Shown one piece after another: positions 32,489 through 48,275 of a stretch of 64,000 bases of DNA. Below the pieces are notes generated by a model. The model was given only the letters and a program-made list of their open reading frames with translations, did no database searches and was not told where the DNA came from. The position numbers and the translations under genes are program-made. Source of the stretch: Volvariella volvacea V23 (taxonomy: Eukaryota > Basidiomycota > Agaricomycetes > Agaricales > Pluteaceae); contig KB722740.1 of NCBI GenBank assembly GCA_000349905.1, forward strand, positions 738,566 through 802,565, read 5' to 3'. How positions within the stretch are numbered: position 1 is the stretch's first letter; every line of letters starts with the position of its first letter.

Positions 32489-35400
32489 CTAGGGATACAC
32501 AACATTGGAAGGGAAAACAACACCGTCCGAACGAATTAGGATGATAGGTCGACGTTTATTGGACTGCTGCTCTGGCGGTAGGCAACCAAGCACCTCTGTA
32601 CATCTGACCTCGACGAATGGCGATGGATCTGAGCCAAAGAATACACTGACGGGATCTGTCTTGGAGAAGTTCTCGCCGTAGACAGTGAGCATCTTCGAAG
32701 CATGAGGGTTGGGCTTAGATAGCACAGCTCGGGATGATGCACAATTCGATTTTGGTGCTTCAGCTGCCCTGTCGGGAGGAAGATATTTGACAACGCCAGG
32801 GAAGGGGGTAACTGGTTTAGAGGGTATAGGGAATGATCCGTTGTTCGGCGCGTGCTGGTTGTCAAACAAGACTGGAGGCACGTAGAAATTATAGCGTATT
32901 TGATCTGTAATAGATTGGTTAGAAATCAAGAAATAAAAAAGTTGGAAGAGATATTTACCTGTGCCAACAATAGTCCATACGCTAGTTTCGCCGATGTCGA
33001 CCTGCCAGAGGGCACCTGATGAGGCACCCGATTCACCTCCGGCACCACGTCGACTGGAAGACACTGAACCAGCAGAGCTTGGACGGCGACGTGCCTTGGG
33101 AGGAATCTTGCTGATGGCTCCCGCGCTGGAAGTAGAACGCTTCTTTTTGACCCGGCCTCCGTCATTGGAAGCAAAGTCTGATGCAGAGGGAGAGCCGGGT
33201 GCACTGTCCGCGTTGCTCTGCCCAAAGTATTCGCTGCCATTGGAGGATGCAGGAGTGGAGGAAATGGGGGAGCCAGGGAGGTTTGGTGAATTAGAACCGT
33301 TGGCAACAGCGGTGTTCCACTGCCTTCCGTCAATCGGTCGGTAGGTGTTTACCTTCTCGCCCATGCAGGACAAGAAGGCGCCAGAAATGCCAGGAGTTCC
33401 GGGTTCTGGCATACCTTTTGATGGATCATAAACTTCAAAGGCAATCTTGTGGAGTTGTGAGACCGGATCGCCACAGACTTCGCCAGGGGCACAGTAGTGA
33501 TCAGCAACGCTCTTTGCGCCGTCTTGAAGACCACCACCAACGACTGTAGTCTGGCGATCAACCTTGCGGATGATTAGCACCGGGCTAACAACACCGGAGG
33601 TAAGGCATTGGAGAACGACGGTCTGATTGTAGTATATCGGGATTTGGGAGCCGTTGTTTGTAAAAGGAATGGCATTTGGTGGAGGGGATGGATAATCTGG
33701 GTGGGGTGGTGGAGGTGGAGGGGCGTCAATGCCACCTGCAGGCTTGTTGACATCTACAATGTACATCACGAATGGATCTAGTGCAACATGGTCAGGGACA
33801 TCGTAAAAGATATGAAAAGGGTTAACAACTCACCCCAACTGGCAGTACGAGCAATGAAGGAAGGCGTGGTGGTTCGTGTACGTTGGTCAAGGCCCATCAG
33901 GGGTGCACCATCAGACCCCTTGAATGACGAGCCGGATCCCGAAACACAAAGGTACTTTGTTGATACAGTTTGCGAGCGCAATCGATGGAAAAGAGAGATA
34001 GTGGAGCCGTGATTGATGCAAACTAGAAGGAGAAATCAAAAAATTCAGGATTACGACTTTCTTTCAGAAACCGATGCACCACCCACGTTCAAGGTTCTTG
34101 GCGCTCTGCCTCTTCTTACTTGGCTTGCTAATAACTTTAATTGGGCGACTCGGGAAGATACCAATAACGCGTTCAGGCTCGTCTTCTGACGCTGGGGCCG
34201 TGACTTTGACAAGCGCCTCAACCTTTTTCTTCTTTTCATCAACATCCGAAATGAACAGCTGTTTACCCACACAGCGTCCGATGTATGTAGTCCCTGTGGG
34301 AGGGTCGCTGACATCAAATGACTTGCCAGAGGACCCAGTCCATTCTATGGTGCCCTCCTGTGGCATAGGTTCACCCGAGATGGAAATGACAACTCTGGGT
34401 GGGCACAACTTGGGCTCTTCGCCGGGACGAGTAACGTCCGACCACCACGAATTCCCGATCATGATTGCTGTAGGAGGTGGGCACAAAAAGCTAACAAGGT
34501 GACCGAATAAATCCGACGCGGAAACGAGGACAAAAATAGATGGACATACCGCTTTTCAGTTCCATAAGATTTTTGCGCGACCTTGCTAGACATGACGATG
34601 ATTGTGCGCTCTCCAAAGGCCAGGCGATTTGGCGTGCGGACATACTGATCCAAGTATGGTCTGAGAGACATGAGAATTGGCACAGACGGAAGCCACAAGG
34701 CGGTCGCCTACCTAATAAAAGTTTGCAGATCGTTTGGTGCCCCCATCATTGGATGTCCATGAAGTTTCAACTGGCCCAGGGTAGCATCTACTGTACGCAA
34801 CCCCAAGTCTTGATGAGGGTTGGGGTTCAGGTAGTGCATGTCATCATAGCCAGACACGCCCTCGCGGAAGGCATGCGTAACGTGGGGCGCGACTCCTCGA
34901 AGCATATCGGGAGCATGGCCAGAAATGTGAGATGGTACGCTGGTTGGTGCAGGAGCAGTGGGACCGAATCGATTTTCGGCAGGGAAGCGTCCGGGGAAGG
35001 GCTGCATGGGTGGAGGCATCACCAGGCCCATTGAGTAGTCGTCTTGGAACTCGGAAGGATAGCCGTTCCCGTTCAGACGACGATCAGGCAAGTCGGGATA
35101 TCCTTGGGTGAAGTCCTTGGTGGCACCGACTGAGGGAGGGAAAGCGCCATTGTGATGCAGGCCACCGACTGGGTCATTGGGCGTCAGGGGGGACACCTTG
35201 CCACTCCCGTAGGAGGAGGGCAAGCTGACGCTGCCCATGATATCGTACGCGTGGTTGTTAGATCCGTTGAAGCCAGGAACAGAGTCGCCGAACGGCGCAT
35301 GGGAGTAAATTGGGTCTGAATTCATGGCATAGCTTGGGCCAAGAGACGAGGAGGAGGACGCGTTCGTACGATATGCTTTTGATGAGAATGAGCCGCCCGT

Positions 35401-36030
35401 CGCGGAGGTCGGGAAGAGGTCGTAGTTGGAGTGCTCTGGATTGTCGAGCTGCTCGGTGTGCTCGAAAGCGTGGGACTGCATGCCTCCGGGGAGGTGGGGG
35501 TGCGAGGGTGATGTTGGGTTTTCAGCAGAGTGGATGTTAAATGCGGGATCGAGCTCATGCTGGCCGTAGAGGCTGTGTTGGGGTTGGGCAGAGCCCGAGG
35601 AGAAATCGAGTGACATCTTGCGGGGGGGCGGAGGATGGCTAGAAGCGTTGAGTGGATTGAGGAGGTCAGAAAGATCCCAGCGAGGCAAATCGGTTGAGTG
35701 CGAGGATGGACGAGCAAGAAGACCGGTATTGTGTGTGTGTTCAATGTTCATACCAGGGCGAATCGGTAATGTGGTGCACCCGTTGGACTCGAGGCGCAGA
35801 TTAGAGACCGGATGGGTGCTGTGCCCACGCGGCGAGGGAGGCAGGGGAGGGTGGTGATGGTTTGGAGGGTGGGGGGATGGGGACGGGGAGGGGATGGGTG
35901 AGGGGACAGAGGGCGTTTTCTGCTGGAGATTGGTATGTTTTATATTATTCTTCAAACCCAGGTCGACAGTCGTTACTAGCCGCGGAATCCGGTTGGATGC
36001 CGAATCAAAGATCTGTTTGGCGCAATCCAT
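32489..36030 (-). CDS. CSL-type transcription factor (Lag1/RBP-J kappa; fungal CBF11/CBF12)
   Basis: CSL proteins are DNA-binding regulators known as Notch effectors in animals; fungal members such as S. pombe Cbf11 and Cbf12 bind the same kind of DNA site without Notch. From the ATG at 36030 a disordered Pro/Ser/His-rich N-terminal region of about 440 residues comes first. The conserved core follows: KVAQKSYGTEKR joined to CPPPTAIMIGNSWW (N-terminal Rel-like domain), LFHRLRSQTVSTKYLCV with FIARTASW, then QTVVLQCLTSGVVSPVLIIRK and DPVSQLHKIAFEV (beta-trefoil), and a terminal IPT-like domain (KMLTVYGENFSKTDPVSVFFG, IILIRSDGVVFPSN) ending at 32489. Large Gly/Ser/Pro-rich loops, which include HPDYPSPPP and RRRPSSAGS stretches, interrupt the trefoil, as is usual for fungal CSLs. 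At least five introns are needed. Confidence 0.9.
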
Positions 36031-38781
36031 ATCTTAGCGTCCCCACATTTCACGACCTTCCTGCGAGCCCTCCCTTCCTGAGCCTGTCGGTTCTTGTCCT
36101 CCTCAGCCCTCCCCGCCCCGTCCTCCTCGCCCCCCCGGTTGGCTCGACCGCGTCCTCCCGCTCTGCCTTGTGGCTGCCTGCGCTTGCCGTTCGGCGGAAT
36201 TAGATCACATCCTGATCTCTCGTCACTCACCCTCGGTATCTGCCGCGTGCCTTCTCTAATCTTCAGCATTCCACTCAGCTGTCTGCATTCCCGTTCGCCG
36301 TTCTCCTCTGCTCTCTGCTTGCTATGCATGACTCGACGCCTTGTGCAGCTGCGCAGTTGTGTACTCTGCGGCCTCGTGTGCTCGCCCAGACCGCCAATGA
36401 ACAGGCTGTCCTTCCCTGCCCTCTCTTCGCATTGTTATTCCATCTTTCCCCATAGAACAGTCCTTACGTACGGATATCCTAGTATGCATATCCTGTCGCA
36501 ACCGAGTCGACAGCGTTGGCTGGCTTGGTTCACTTCTAAATCACTCGCCCAGAGATCGACACCTGCCATTTCTGTCCCTACTCGAGTCTGTGCCTTGTGC
36601 GCGTGATTTGGGCCATCATTTCCTCTTCTAGATGAATTCTGAACAGAACAGCGCAAGGCCCTCTCGAAAAGAACGTACGGCCTTGACCGACAGGGAAGGT
36701 TAACGGCATCGGCATCTTTTGCACATGGCACCTTTCGGCATTCGGCCCCCTGCTGCGAGCAGTCGCCCAGCAGCCTCAGCCACAGGTGCTCAGCATGCGC
36801 ACATCGTCGTTGTATTCGCCTCCCTACAGACCATGTTGTAACCCGGCGGTACTCGCCCATGTCTGCTGACATCGGCAGACGCTCTGCTTCCATCAGCAAC
36901 TAAAAATGCCCCGCCTTGCTTGATTCACAAACCGGACAAGTCGCCTGCAGCAGGTCGTCTGCGACCGGTCGCTCTAAAAATATCAGATGTAAATCCCAAA
37001 CGAGTCCACCTCCGTGGATATTGTACTCTGCGCTCCTCTCGCTTCGTGAATACCGGTTGACGTCGAGCTGCCAGCCGCTTCATGCGTGACTCAAGGCAAA
37101 TTTATAAGCAAACACAGATCTCTTAGGGCATCACTGAGGCCAAATCCAAATGGCCAAATGTTTAGGCATAACGTTACTGTGATAGCGTTCTGACAAACCT
37201 CCAGGGCTGATGAATGACAACATCCTTCCACGATCGACAACTCAAACGACAATATCATGCACTGGGAGATTAGATGAACTTAAAGCTGTAATGCCTGCGG
37301 CGAAATCCGTTTGATAATTGTTTCCGCCGAGGGCTGCCAGCCATTCAAGGTCAAGTCGCAAAGTGCCTTCTGGTAACGAACGAAGGGTCGGACACGAAGT
37401 GCAGTGAACCTGATGGACTGACATGTCTGGAATGTGTCCCAGAAGGTCAGCTCACATCATAAATCAACCGCCAAAACACACAGCAAACTTTTGAAGTGTA
37501 TTGTTTTGACGGAGCATCGTACGGAGACAAGAGGGCGAGGGTAAAATGAAGCTAGCTCTTACATGAATATGAAACCGGCGGCATACCGCAGCCGCCGGTC
37601 TCGACTCCAAATACTGCACCTACACCAGTTACCTTTTGAGCCAGCATACCAGTGGGCGTCGAGAACACCGATAGCTGGACCTGCAATGCGACGCCAGTCA
37701 TCGCGACGATCGCAGACAATCGTTCGGCGGTATCTCCTGCCAAGGCTGTGAGGGTGCGGGTCGTAATACTCCAACGCTGTCAGGATGCATCCAGGAGTCC
37801 CATCAGGTTTCGGGACGTTTTCCAATGTGACTGCAGGTCTGTCCTGACGTCGTGACCGGTCATACTGAACTGGCGCAGCGAAAACAAGAGCTAGTGCAAC
37901 AGGCGTGCCTATGGGACCATTAGGGGCTATGGTGAATTTGGGATGGTGCAAGAGATGCGAACCAATAAACACACCACAAATGATGGTGCTACGTTGATAA
38001 GTGGTTTGCAAACAGCAGCTGTTGCCGCAGGGTCAGCTGCAGAAACCACAACGTCTGCTGGGGATAGGTGAGCCTGCATGAACAGGGATGTACCTGAAGG
38101 ATGCATGGGAACAACATCTTGTCAAGTTGCGCTGAAGATAGCACTTTGGGGGAACAGGTGATGCATAGCCGTTATGGACCGGAGGTCGCGGACAGTGCGG
38201 TGTTGTGCAAGGACCTGTATGGCAATGTTGCGACCCTAAAATGTTGTCAAACGCATCAATTATGAAAGTGGATGGGCTGTGTTGATTAATGATGTGAAGA
38301 TGTCGGCATAACGGGGTGGATGAGCTCATACGCAGACAGGATGTCAGATGAGATAGACACAACGGGGGTGCTTGATATCATTGCGAGAGAACGTATGTTG
38401 AGAGCATAAGAGCCTGGATCCCGAAGACATGCTGGTAACTCATGCCAGTCGCGGTGGCATGCACTGTGGCCAAGGCCAAGCGGGGAAGCGCTTAGTCATA
38501 AGTTCACGTGGAGTGGGATGGCAAGGGCAGGCGGTGGGGTATCGTGCAATGGTGGTCCGACTGCGCACCATCAACCTCCACCATCCCGTCGTCCCGCCCC
38601 TCGCCGTCGTCGTCTCCTTCGCCATTCTTGGCCTCCCCTCCCCAGGCGATACAACCATACCGTCTCCCCGCCCCTGTCCCTGCCTTGGTCCCGCTATACC
38701 CGTTGCTCACTCTGACCGATATCTGCAGTCCATAACTATCCCACTCAGATCGCTCTTTGCGTCCTCCGCTGACCATCATCC
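36031..38781. other. 2.75-kb gene-poor region with a weak minus-strand gene candidate
   Basis: From 36031 to about 36620 the plus strand is very C/T-rich, which fits the promoter and leader of the CSL gene on the minus strand. From 36620 to 37240 I see nothing. From 37242 to 38380 the minus strand has several short frames that look protein-like and could be exons of one gene (see the candidate at 37559-38378). From 38500 to 38781 the plus strand is C/T-rich and is probably the leader of the gene starting at 38782. A TGACTCA heptamer lies at 37087-37093. Confidence 0.4.
37559..38378 (-). CDS. Weak multi-exon gene candidate, no family recognised
   Basis: On the minus strand these pieces read in order: MISSTPVVSISSDILSAYEL (from an ATG near 38378), GRNIAIQVLAQHRTVRDLRS, LSPADVVVSAADPAATAAVC, GPIGTPVALALVFAAPVQYD, and ILTALAGDTAERLSAIVAMT with GVALQVQLSVFSTPTGMLAQ. 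They are separated by possible GT...AG introns, some only about 30 nt. The Ala/Val-rich pieces have the look of an enzyme with a nucleotide-binding fold, but no signature motif is complete. A further piece at 37242-37424 could be a terminal exon. It may be a real lineage-specific gene, a decayed one, or chance. Confidence 0.2.
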
Positions 38782-40514
38782 ATGTCCGATGCCGTCTATC
38801 GCTTGGAGGCCCCGCGCCCTCGACAGCCACCGGCTCCGCTTCACTTCGAGTACTCCAACTTTACGCCTTCCTCCCCTACCGGCTTGAGCAGTTACAACCA
38901 TACACAGTCCCTTTTCTATAGCCTTCCCTCGTTTAGGCCCATGTCTCCACCCACAAGTCCGAGCATCAGATCAAGAGCAACCTCACCGACGTCGCCAACA
39001 CTTGCAGCCCGCCAACTAGGCAGACCAACACCACCTCTTGGCGCTCGCAATCGCTCGTCGACACCCCTCGATGTTTCTCCAGCTGATCTCGAAAAATTCG
39101 CCGAACAATGCCGTGCATGGTTCGTACTGTGATCTTACCTCCTGTGGAGTTTGTTCACAGGGTACAATGTCAGGTACTTCGATCAGGACGATGATGCTGG
39201 ACGTCTAATGACGGAAACAATGACATCCGTTCCGTCTTCTCAGCGTGCGCTATACTCCCGTCTGCAAACCTCCATACGCACGGCATACCATCGCTCTATA
39301 AGCTCTCGGAGGAACGCCGAATTCAAAGCGCACCTAAATGCCACACAACCTGGGGGCAGTCTGATGGCCAGCGCCAGAGCAGACCCTCGGGGAGCTCTTG
39401 CAATTAAAGGTAAGGAACGCAGACTCTTATTGTAGATCCATCTCCAACATCTTGGTTATCGTAGAGCGTCACGAGCGATTCGCTCGCTTCCTACACAGTT
39501 GGTGCACGGTGGGGATGCCCGGCACACTGCCGTTTTTCCAAGCGTAGGTCATGCAGACTCGTGCCATGCAGCACTACTACAATAACGTTTGTATCTAGTC
39601 TCTGGGCTCTAATGCGATTGCAAGTATTGCCGCAGAAGCTTGGAGGGGCAGGCCCACACCGCATAAGATGGGAAATGGATGATGCCGTGTTCAAGGAGGC
39701 TGCGTGAGTCCTCTTGGGCTACGGTGTAGCCTGTATCTTTCTAACGTTGATTGGCTCTTATGCAGTGGGAAAGAATTCATGCTCGAGGCCATTGATGTTC
39801 TCAAAGGGGTTCGTCTTTAACTTTGCATGATGTCAGGTCTGCCATGTCCTCACTGTAATAATTGCTTGACAGGTCCTTGGCTTTGAAGAAACGATCTCGA
39901 GAAATATATCCGCGATCGCGAATGGTCTCGATTCATATACCCCGACAGCTAATGGTCGACCGCTATCGCAATCGTTTATACCACCCAAGCCTCCCGCAGC
40001 CTCTGTACCCCCAAACCGCTCTCGGGCACCAAGTGACCCATTCGCAGAAGGCACAGCTACACCCGGATCCTCCACAATAAATTCATCTAACGGAAATACC
40101 CCAAATACATCCGCAGACTCGTCCTCTATTCCTCCACACTCTGCTGCATCGGTCCAGACTGGACGTCGAAGCACAGTTATTGATCCACTTGCCTTCCTTC
40201 GCGGTGTCTCGGCTGTGGAGGATGAAGAGGAAGAAGAATACCTTAGAATCTGGACAGCTCCTGACCTTACGAACCCAGAGTATCTGGATTTGCTCAAGCT
40301 ATTCCCCGCAATAGTGACACAGGGAACTCTTCCTCGGTTCCCAACAACGTTGTCTCGCGCAGATATTGAAGATGGTGACGAGGATGGACATGAGGCCAGG
40401 TCAATCACTCGTGGTACGGGTACTATGTGGGTTGGTCCCAGAGGTCGTACAGATGGGTGGGAAGGTGGTTGGTGGACTAGGTTTGTATCCTGGTGGAGAA
40501 GAATGTTCTGCTAG
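38782..40514 (+). CDS. Conserved-looking fungal protein of unknown function
   Basis: I do not recognise a family. The ATG at 38782 starts MSDAVYRLEAPRPRQPPAPL. The first 110 residues are Ser/Pro-rich with many SPT repeats, then a more ordered part begins at PADLEKFAEQCRAWYFDQDD, where an intron from 39119 to about 39174 restores the frame. Helical segments follow (SRLQTSIRTAYHRSISSRR; ERHERFARFLHSWCTVGMPG; LMRLQVLPQKLGGAGPHRI), then a second polar Ser/Pro linker, an acidic cluster (VEDEEEEEYLRIW) and a conserved-looking end FPTTLSRADIEDGDEDGHEA with a Trp-rich C-terminus GGWWTRFVSWWRRMFC. No signal peptide or clear membrane span is visible; the Trp/Arg/Cys end could be a membrane-binding helix. 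Introns lie near 39411-39465, 39546-39599, 39704-39764 and 39811-39873. Function is not inferred. Confidence 0.7.
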
Positions 40515-42205
40515 ACAGAAGGACTCCTGCGCTTATCCCGGCCTCCTCGACGATCTGATCTGCGTCTCTCACCCCGTTGTTCGACCTTCCTGACATGCAG
40601 ACCTTTCAGCTTGTTCCTCGTGTCATACATCACGCATATTTTTTTTCATCGGCTGTTCCACGTTGATTTGGTTGTTTATACCTTTCCCCAAGCTCATCGT
40701 GTTCCAGCTCATACACATGGACTTTGGTGTATCCCTTCGCCCATATCCATATTTCGCATACACCTGTCAACATATCTGGATTTTCTATCTCTATCTGCGC
40801 ATGTGTGCATGTGCGCAACCTCATATCCATTTATGTCAGACATTGAAAGAGCTCGCAATTGATTTTTCGGCCTCCGGATCGACATGGACTGAGGAAGGAT
40901 CAAAGTGGATTGCGTGTGCAGTCAACTTTGACGTCGACAAGTCCACGGAGGTCGGGAAGAGTGATGTGCTCAATATTTATACACTTAGGCAAGGGCACCT
41001 TCCTCTGTATTGCGATCTCGCCTGTCCGTGGGCATAAGGTGTCCTATTTTTTGCGAACAAAGGAAACCCGACGGACACGCGAACGTCACTGGTTGCTCTT
41101 GATCGATCTACGAGTGATGTGCGTGTGCACACGAACCAGCCCAGTTTTTAACAGATTAATCGAACCCATTCAGACGTCGGGCGAGTTACCTGGCCTAGGC
41201 AAGGCAAAGGCGTAAACGTCAAAATGTCTAAGAAGCCATATAGATCAGTCGACTGAATCTGATGTATATGTGGAGTGCGAGGAGATAATTCGCATTGCTA
41301 GTAATTAATATATCAGCCTGCCAGTAGTCTGTGTCCGAGAGTGCTCATGCCAGTGCGTATTACATATCGAAACGTGCATTAACCCGGACCCGAGGCCATA
41401 GGCCACGAGCTTCCTCTTGTGGTGGACTCAGCAATTAGCGCTAGCAGCAACAGACCCACCTTGCTTTCCTAGCTCTGGAAATGCATCAGGAATACCACTG
41501 ATTAATATTGTGCATTCGGGCTGCACGACGCCCAACGTCAACCGGTACAGTGTTATCCCTCTATTTCGATCTAACCTTCAGGTTTCCTCGGTCTTCAATA
41601 TACCGTAAGGTGATAGATACCAGCCATCATGTGCAACTGACAAGGATGTCATGTTTTTTTTATAATTGCGAAGGCCGGTACCTCGAAACCCGTAGTGAGT
41701 CCGCAATCATGAGAAGGCAGTTTAGACTCCTGGGCTGAAAATACACTCCTCGGGCATCTCTGCCTTCTAATTTCGGTTTGTATCGCATTGCGCGAATGGC
41801 GTCCTATTGGTGAGCAATTTTTGTTGGAGCGAGCGCCCAGGATGGACCAAGTGAACTGAGGTATGGTATTACCTCATTATAAGGGAAGTACCGGTGACCG
41901 TCAGAGGTGGGGCGTCGGTGGCTCAGCTAACGAGTTTTTTGTTTTTTGTTTTTGTTTTTGTTTTTGTTTTTATTATTATTTATTTTTATTTAAAATGCAG
42001 CACGAGGCCCAGGGGAACAAAGTGAATCTGCAAGACGTTTATGAGTCAAGATGGTTAGACGCCTACAATCAATGATCGATGGAGGACACAGCTACGTTGA
42101 CTATGCTACTGGTACAATATGCTGAAGCCACATCAACATGGTTACTCATGAAATAAACTACAAGACCTATAGCCTGCTGCATTACATACGATCGCGACCT
42201 GCCAG
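40515..42205. other. 1.7-kb intergenic region without a convincing gene
   Basis: The stretch holds the 3' flanks of the genes on either side. Short open frames exist on both strands (the longest about 120 codons) but show no domain, no coherent splice pattern and repetitive or biased composition. A TTTTTG tandem tract sits at 41934-41991. I see no RNA gene. Confidence 0.5.
41934..41991 (+). repeat. T-rich tandem repeat, (TTTTTG)n with a TTATT tail
   Basis: Runs of five or six T separated by single G are repeated about five times, followed by TTATTATTATTTATTTTTATTT. Read on the minus strand it is an (AAAAAC)n tract, which can be either simple slippage or the worn A-rich tail of an inserted retroelement. 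No element body was recognised beside it. Confidence 0.75.
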
Positions 42206-43555
42206 CTAAATCTCTCTCTGCGGGTCACCTTGATCGTCTTCAAGGCTCGCCACCAGCATTCGCCTAAGTTTAGCGTATTGCTTAGACTTGAAGTTAAGCA
42301 ACATGTCCTTTTCAGCAAGTTCCCTGTCTTTGTCAACCAACTGTCGGTCTTTTTCGACCAGCTGTTTGTCTTTGTTCACTAATTCCCGCTCCTTAGAAGC
42401 CAAGTCCCTGTCTCGTTCAGCGATTTCCTGCAGGAGCTGGGGATTTTGACCGCTGGGATATGTGTCCTTGGCCTGTGTATTCAAACGATGGGCCATTATG
42501 AATCAAAACAAGCGTATAGTAAAGAACTCACGAATGCCGCTGCATAGCTTCGCTTATGACTAGGGGGTTGCGACCCGGAATTACTGCAAGTGGAACCGCC
42601 CTTTCCTCCAATTGAACCACTGGGTGCGATTGAGTCGCTTTGGCTTTGGCTTTGCGTATCGCACTGTGAAGTTGCTGGCGCTTGAGAGCTAGAAGCGTCG
42701 GTCTGAGGAACCGGATAGGATAGGTCTTCTGGCTGAGACAACTTCGGCGATGGTTCATGACTGGAGAGGGTCGCTGTCTCATGCTCGTCACCTGGGTGAT
42801 CCTCTCTTTGGATGCTTTCTGTGGCAGAAGCATCAAAATGTTGAACCTGGATTACTGCCAAGGTACATACTATTTGATTCCGTCCGGATTGAACCTGCTA
42901 GTTGAGGTGTATGCGCCTCATCAAAGTACTTCCCTTTAAGGTCATCCCAGACTGTGAACTGTTACATACGGAATTTCTGTGGCTGTTGAGCAACGTTACC
43001 TACTCCAAGCCTTGCACGCCTGCTCTGGAGGCATGGAACACTTATGGAATTTCCTTTCGGCGATTTCAGCGAATAATGCATTGGGGAAATCAGTACTCAC
43101 CGGCCGAACGACTGATCCGTCCCGCTCGTCAACTTTTTGAGCTCTCGCCCATGCGCTTTGCACCACATAGTGCCATCCCCTCTAAAGTCTATGTGTTCTG
43201 CAGGATCCGGCGGCCATCTCGATTTTGTTGGGGTCATGATGGGTTGAGGGAATGTCTCAGTTCCACCAATAGCTGCAGGTAAACATGGATTCAGAACACC
43301 TTCAGCACTGTCAGCATCACTACTGGATTTCAGACACTCGTGACGATTGAAGGTTTTTCTGGTGAATAGGAGAGGCCTACAAGGCTGCTGAATAGCCCGC
43401 TCTCCCACCACTGAGTATATATTAGAGTATTCAAAGTGACTTTGTTGCCTCAAGCCAATATCGGGCACTTGGTAGAGCATCCACGTAAATTCCGCAAACT
43501 GGGATCTGAACAGTGCATCATTAGTGATCAAGTGATGATCACAATAAGCACGCAT
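42206..43555 (-). CDS. GRF-like zinc-finger protein with C-terminal heptad-repeat coiled coil
   Basis: The ATG at 43555 is tentative. The first exon encodes about 150 residues including an Asp/Pro/Trp segment (SRWPPDPAEHIDFRG) and CKAHGRELKKLTSGTDQSFGR. Removing an intron (about 43053-43098) adds KFHKCSMPPEQACKAW, and another adds IWDDLKGKYFDEAHTP. Together these give the pattern of a GRF zinc finger: Cys, His, Thr-Ser, then Gly-Arg-x-Phe-x-x-Cys, then Cys and an aromatic-Asp ending. GRF fingers bind single-stranded DNA or RNA in topoisomerase III, APE2 and similar proteins. A Ser/Gln-rich linker follows, then after an intron near 42480-42533 a regular seven-residue repeat (KERELVNKDKQLVEKDRQLV continuing as DKDRELAEKD), a clear coiled coil, ending at 42206. 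No enzyme domain is present. The role is unknown; a nucleic-acid-binding adaptor is a reasonable guess. Confidence 0.6.
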
Positions 43556-44212
43556 AAACTAACCACTTGCTTCCAAGATGATTGCTGTCCGCACCGAGCA
43601 CTTGCCAGCCGTCGATCCTTCGTTACCTTCCTTGGCATTGCAAGTCACCAAACTCGTAGATTCGTACATGCTATGGATTGGTGTAGCAAAAGGATCAGCT
43701 GAAGATGTACAACAAGCGGTCTTGAGAGGTCACCTGTGTAAAGACTGGGCTTGCGCAATGCCGCCGAGAGACGTACGGGACACATTCCGACGACAAATAA
43801 TACACCGACAAGAGAGCTGATTTGACTGCAGGCTGCGTCGCCTTCTCTTGCAACGCCCCTTTTTCGATCAGCAAACTCTGATGTAGCTCTGTCCATGGCA
43901 CAAAGAATGGGTGAATTCTTCAAAGTCATGGCAAAGGTTGATCTAATGCATGAATAGCGAAACGGTTTCAAAAGCAGGTTTTCCTGTCCGTGGACCTGCC
44001 AACGGGCTTCCTCACAGCAGGGCATGGGACGCAACTACTACTTGAGGCAGAAAAGGGGATACTGAGGACACTGAAGCGCATAGAGGACACACAGGACAGC
44101 AGCAATTGAGTAGATAATAGATAGCATTGTAAACGGGGAAACAGAGGAGATGTGCAGTTGTGATTGAGAGTCAGCGCAAACAGGATCAACGAGTGATACG
44201 GCGGCGAGAAAC
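43556..44212. other. Divergent region between the GRF-like gene and YAK1
   Basis: This 0.66 kb separates two start codons on opposite strands and should contain both promoters. Two overlapping minus-strand frames of about 70-130 codons are open here, but I could not splice either into the GRF-like gene, so an additional upstream exon remains possible. Confidence 0.4.

Positions 44213-48275
<4,063 letters not shown>

Noticed and set aside
36094..36606. A 170-codon plus-strand frame starting upstream of the CSL gene
   Set aside because: It is Ser/Pro/Leu/Cys-rich low complexity over a pyrimidine tract, starts at a codon with poor context, and overlaps the CSL promoter region.
38040..38260. Cys-rich minus-strand segment (for example SQHCHTGPCTTP) that briefly suggested a hydrophobin
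   Set aside because: The eight-Cys spacing of hydrophobins is not present in any frame or spliced combination I tried, and there is no signal peptide.
38429..38887. A 152-codon plus-strand frame overlapping the start of the gene at 38782
   Set aside because: It is in another frame from the supported protein, low complexity and without homology; it is a shadow of the leader.
40859..41215. A 118-codon plus-strand frame in the 40.5-42.2 kb gap
   Set aside because: No recognisable domain, doubtful start codon, and no coding-like composition.
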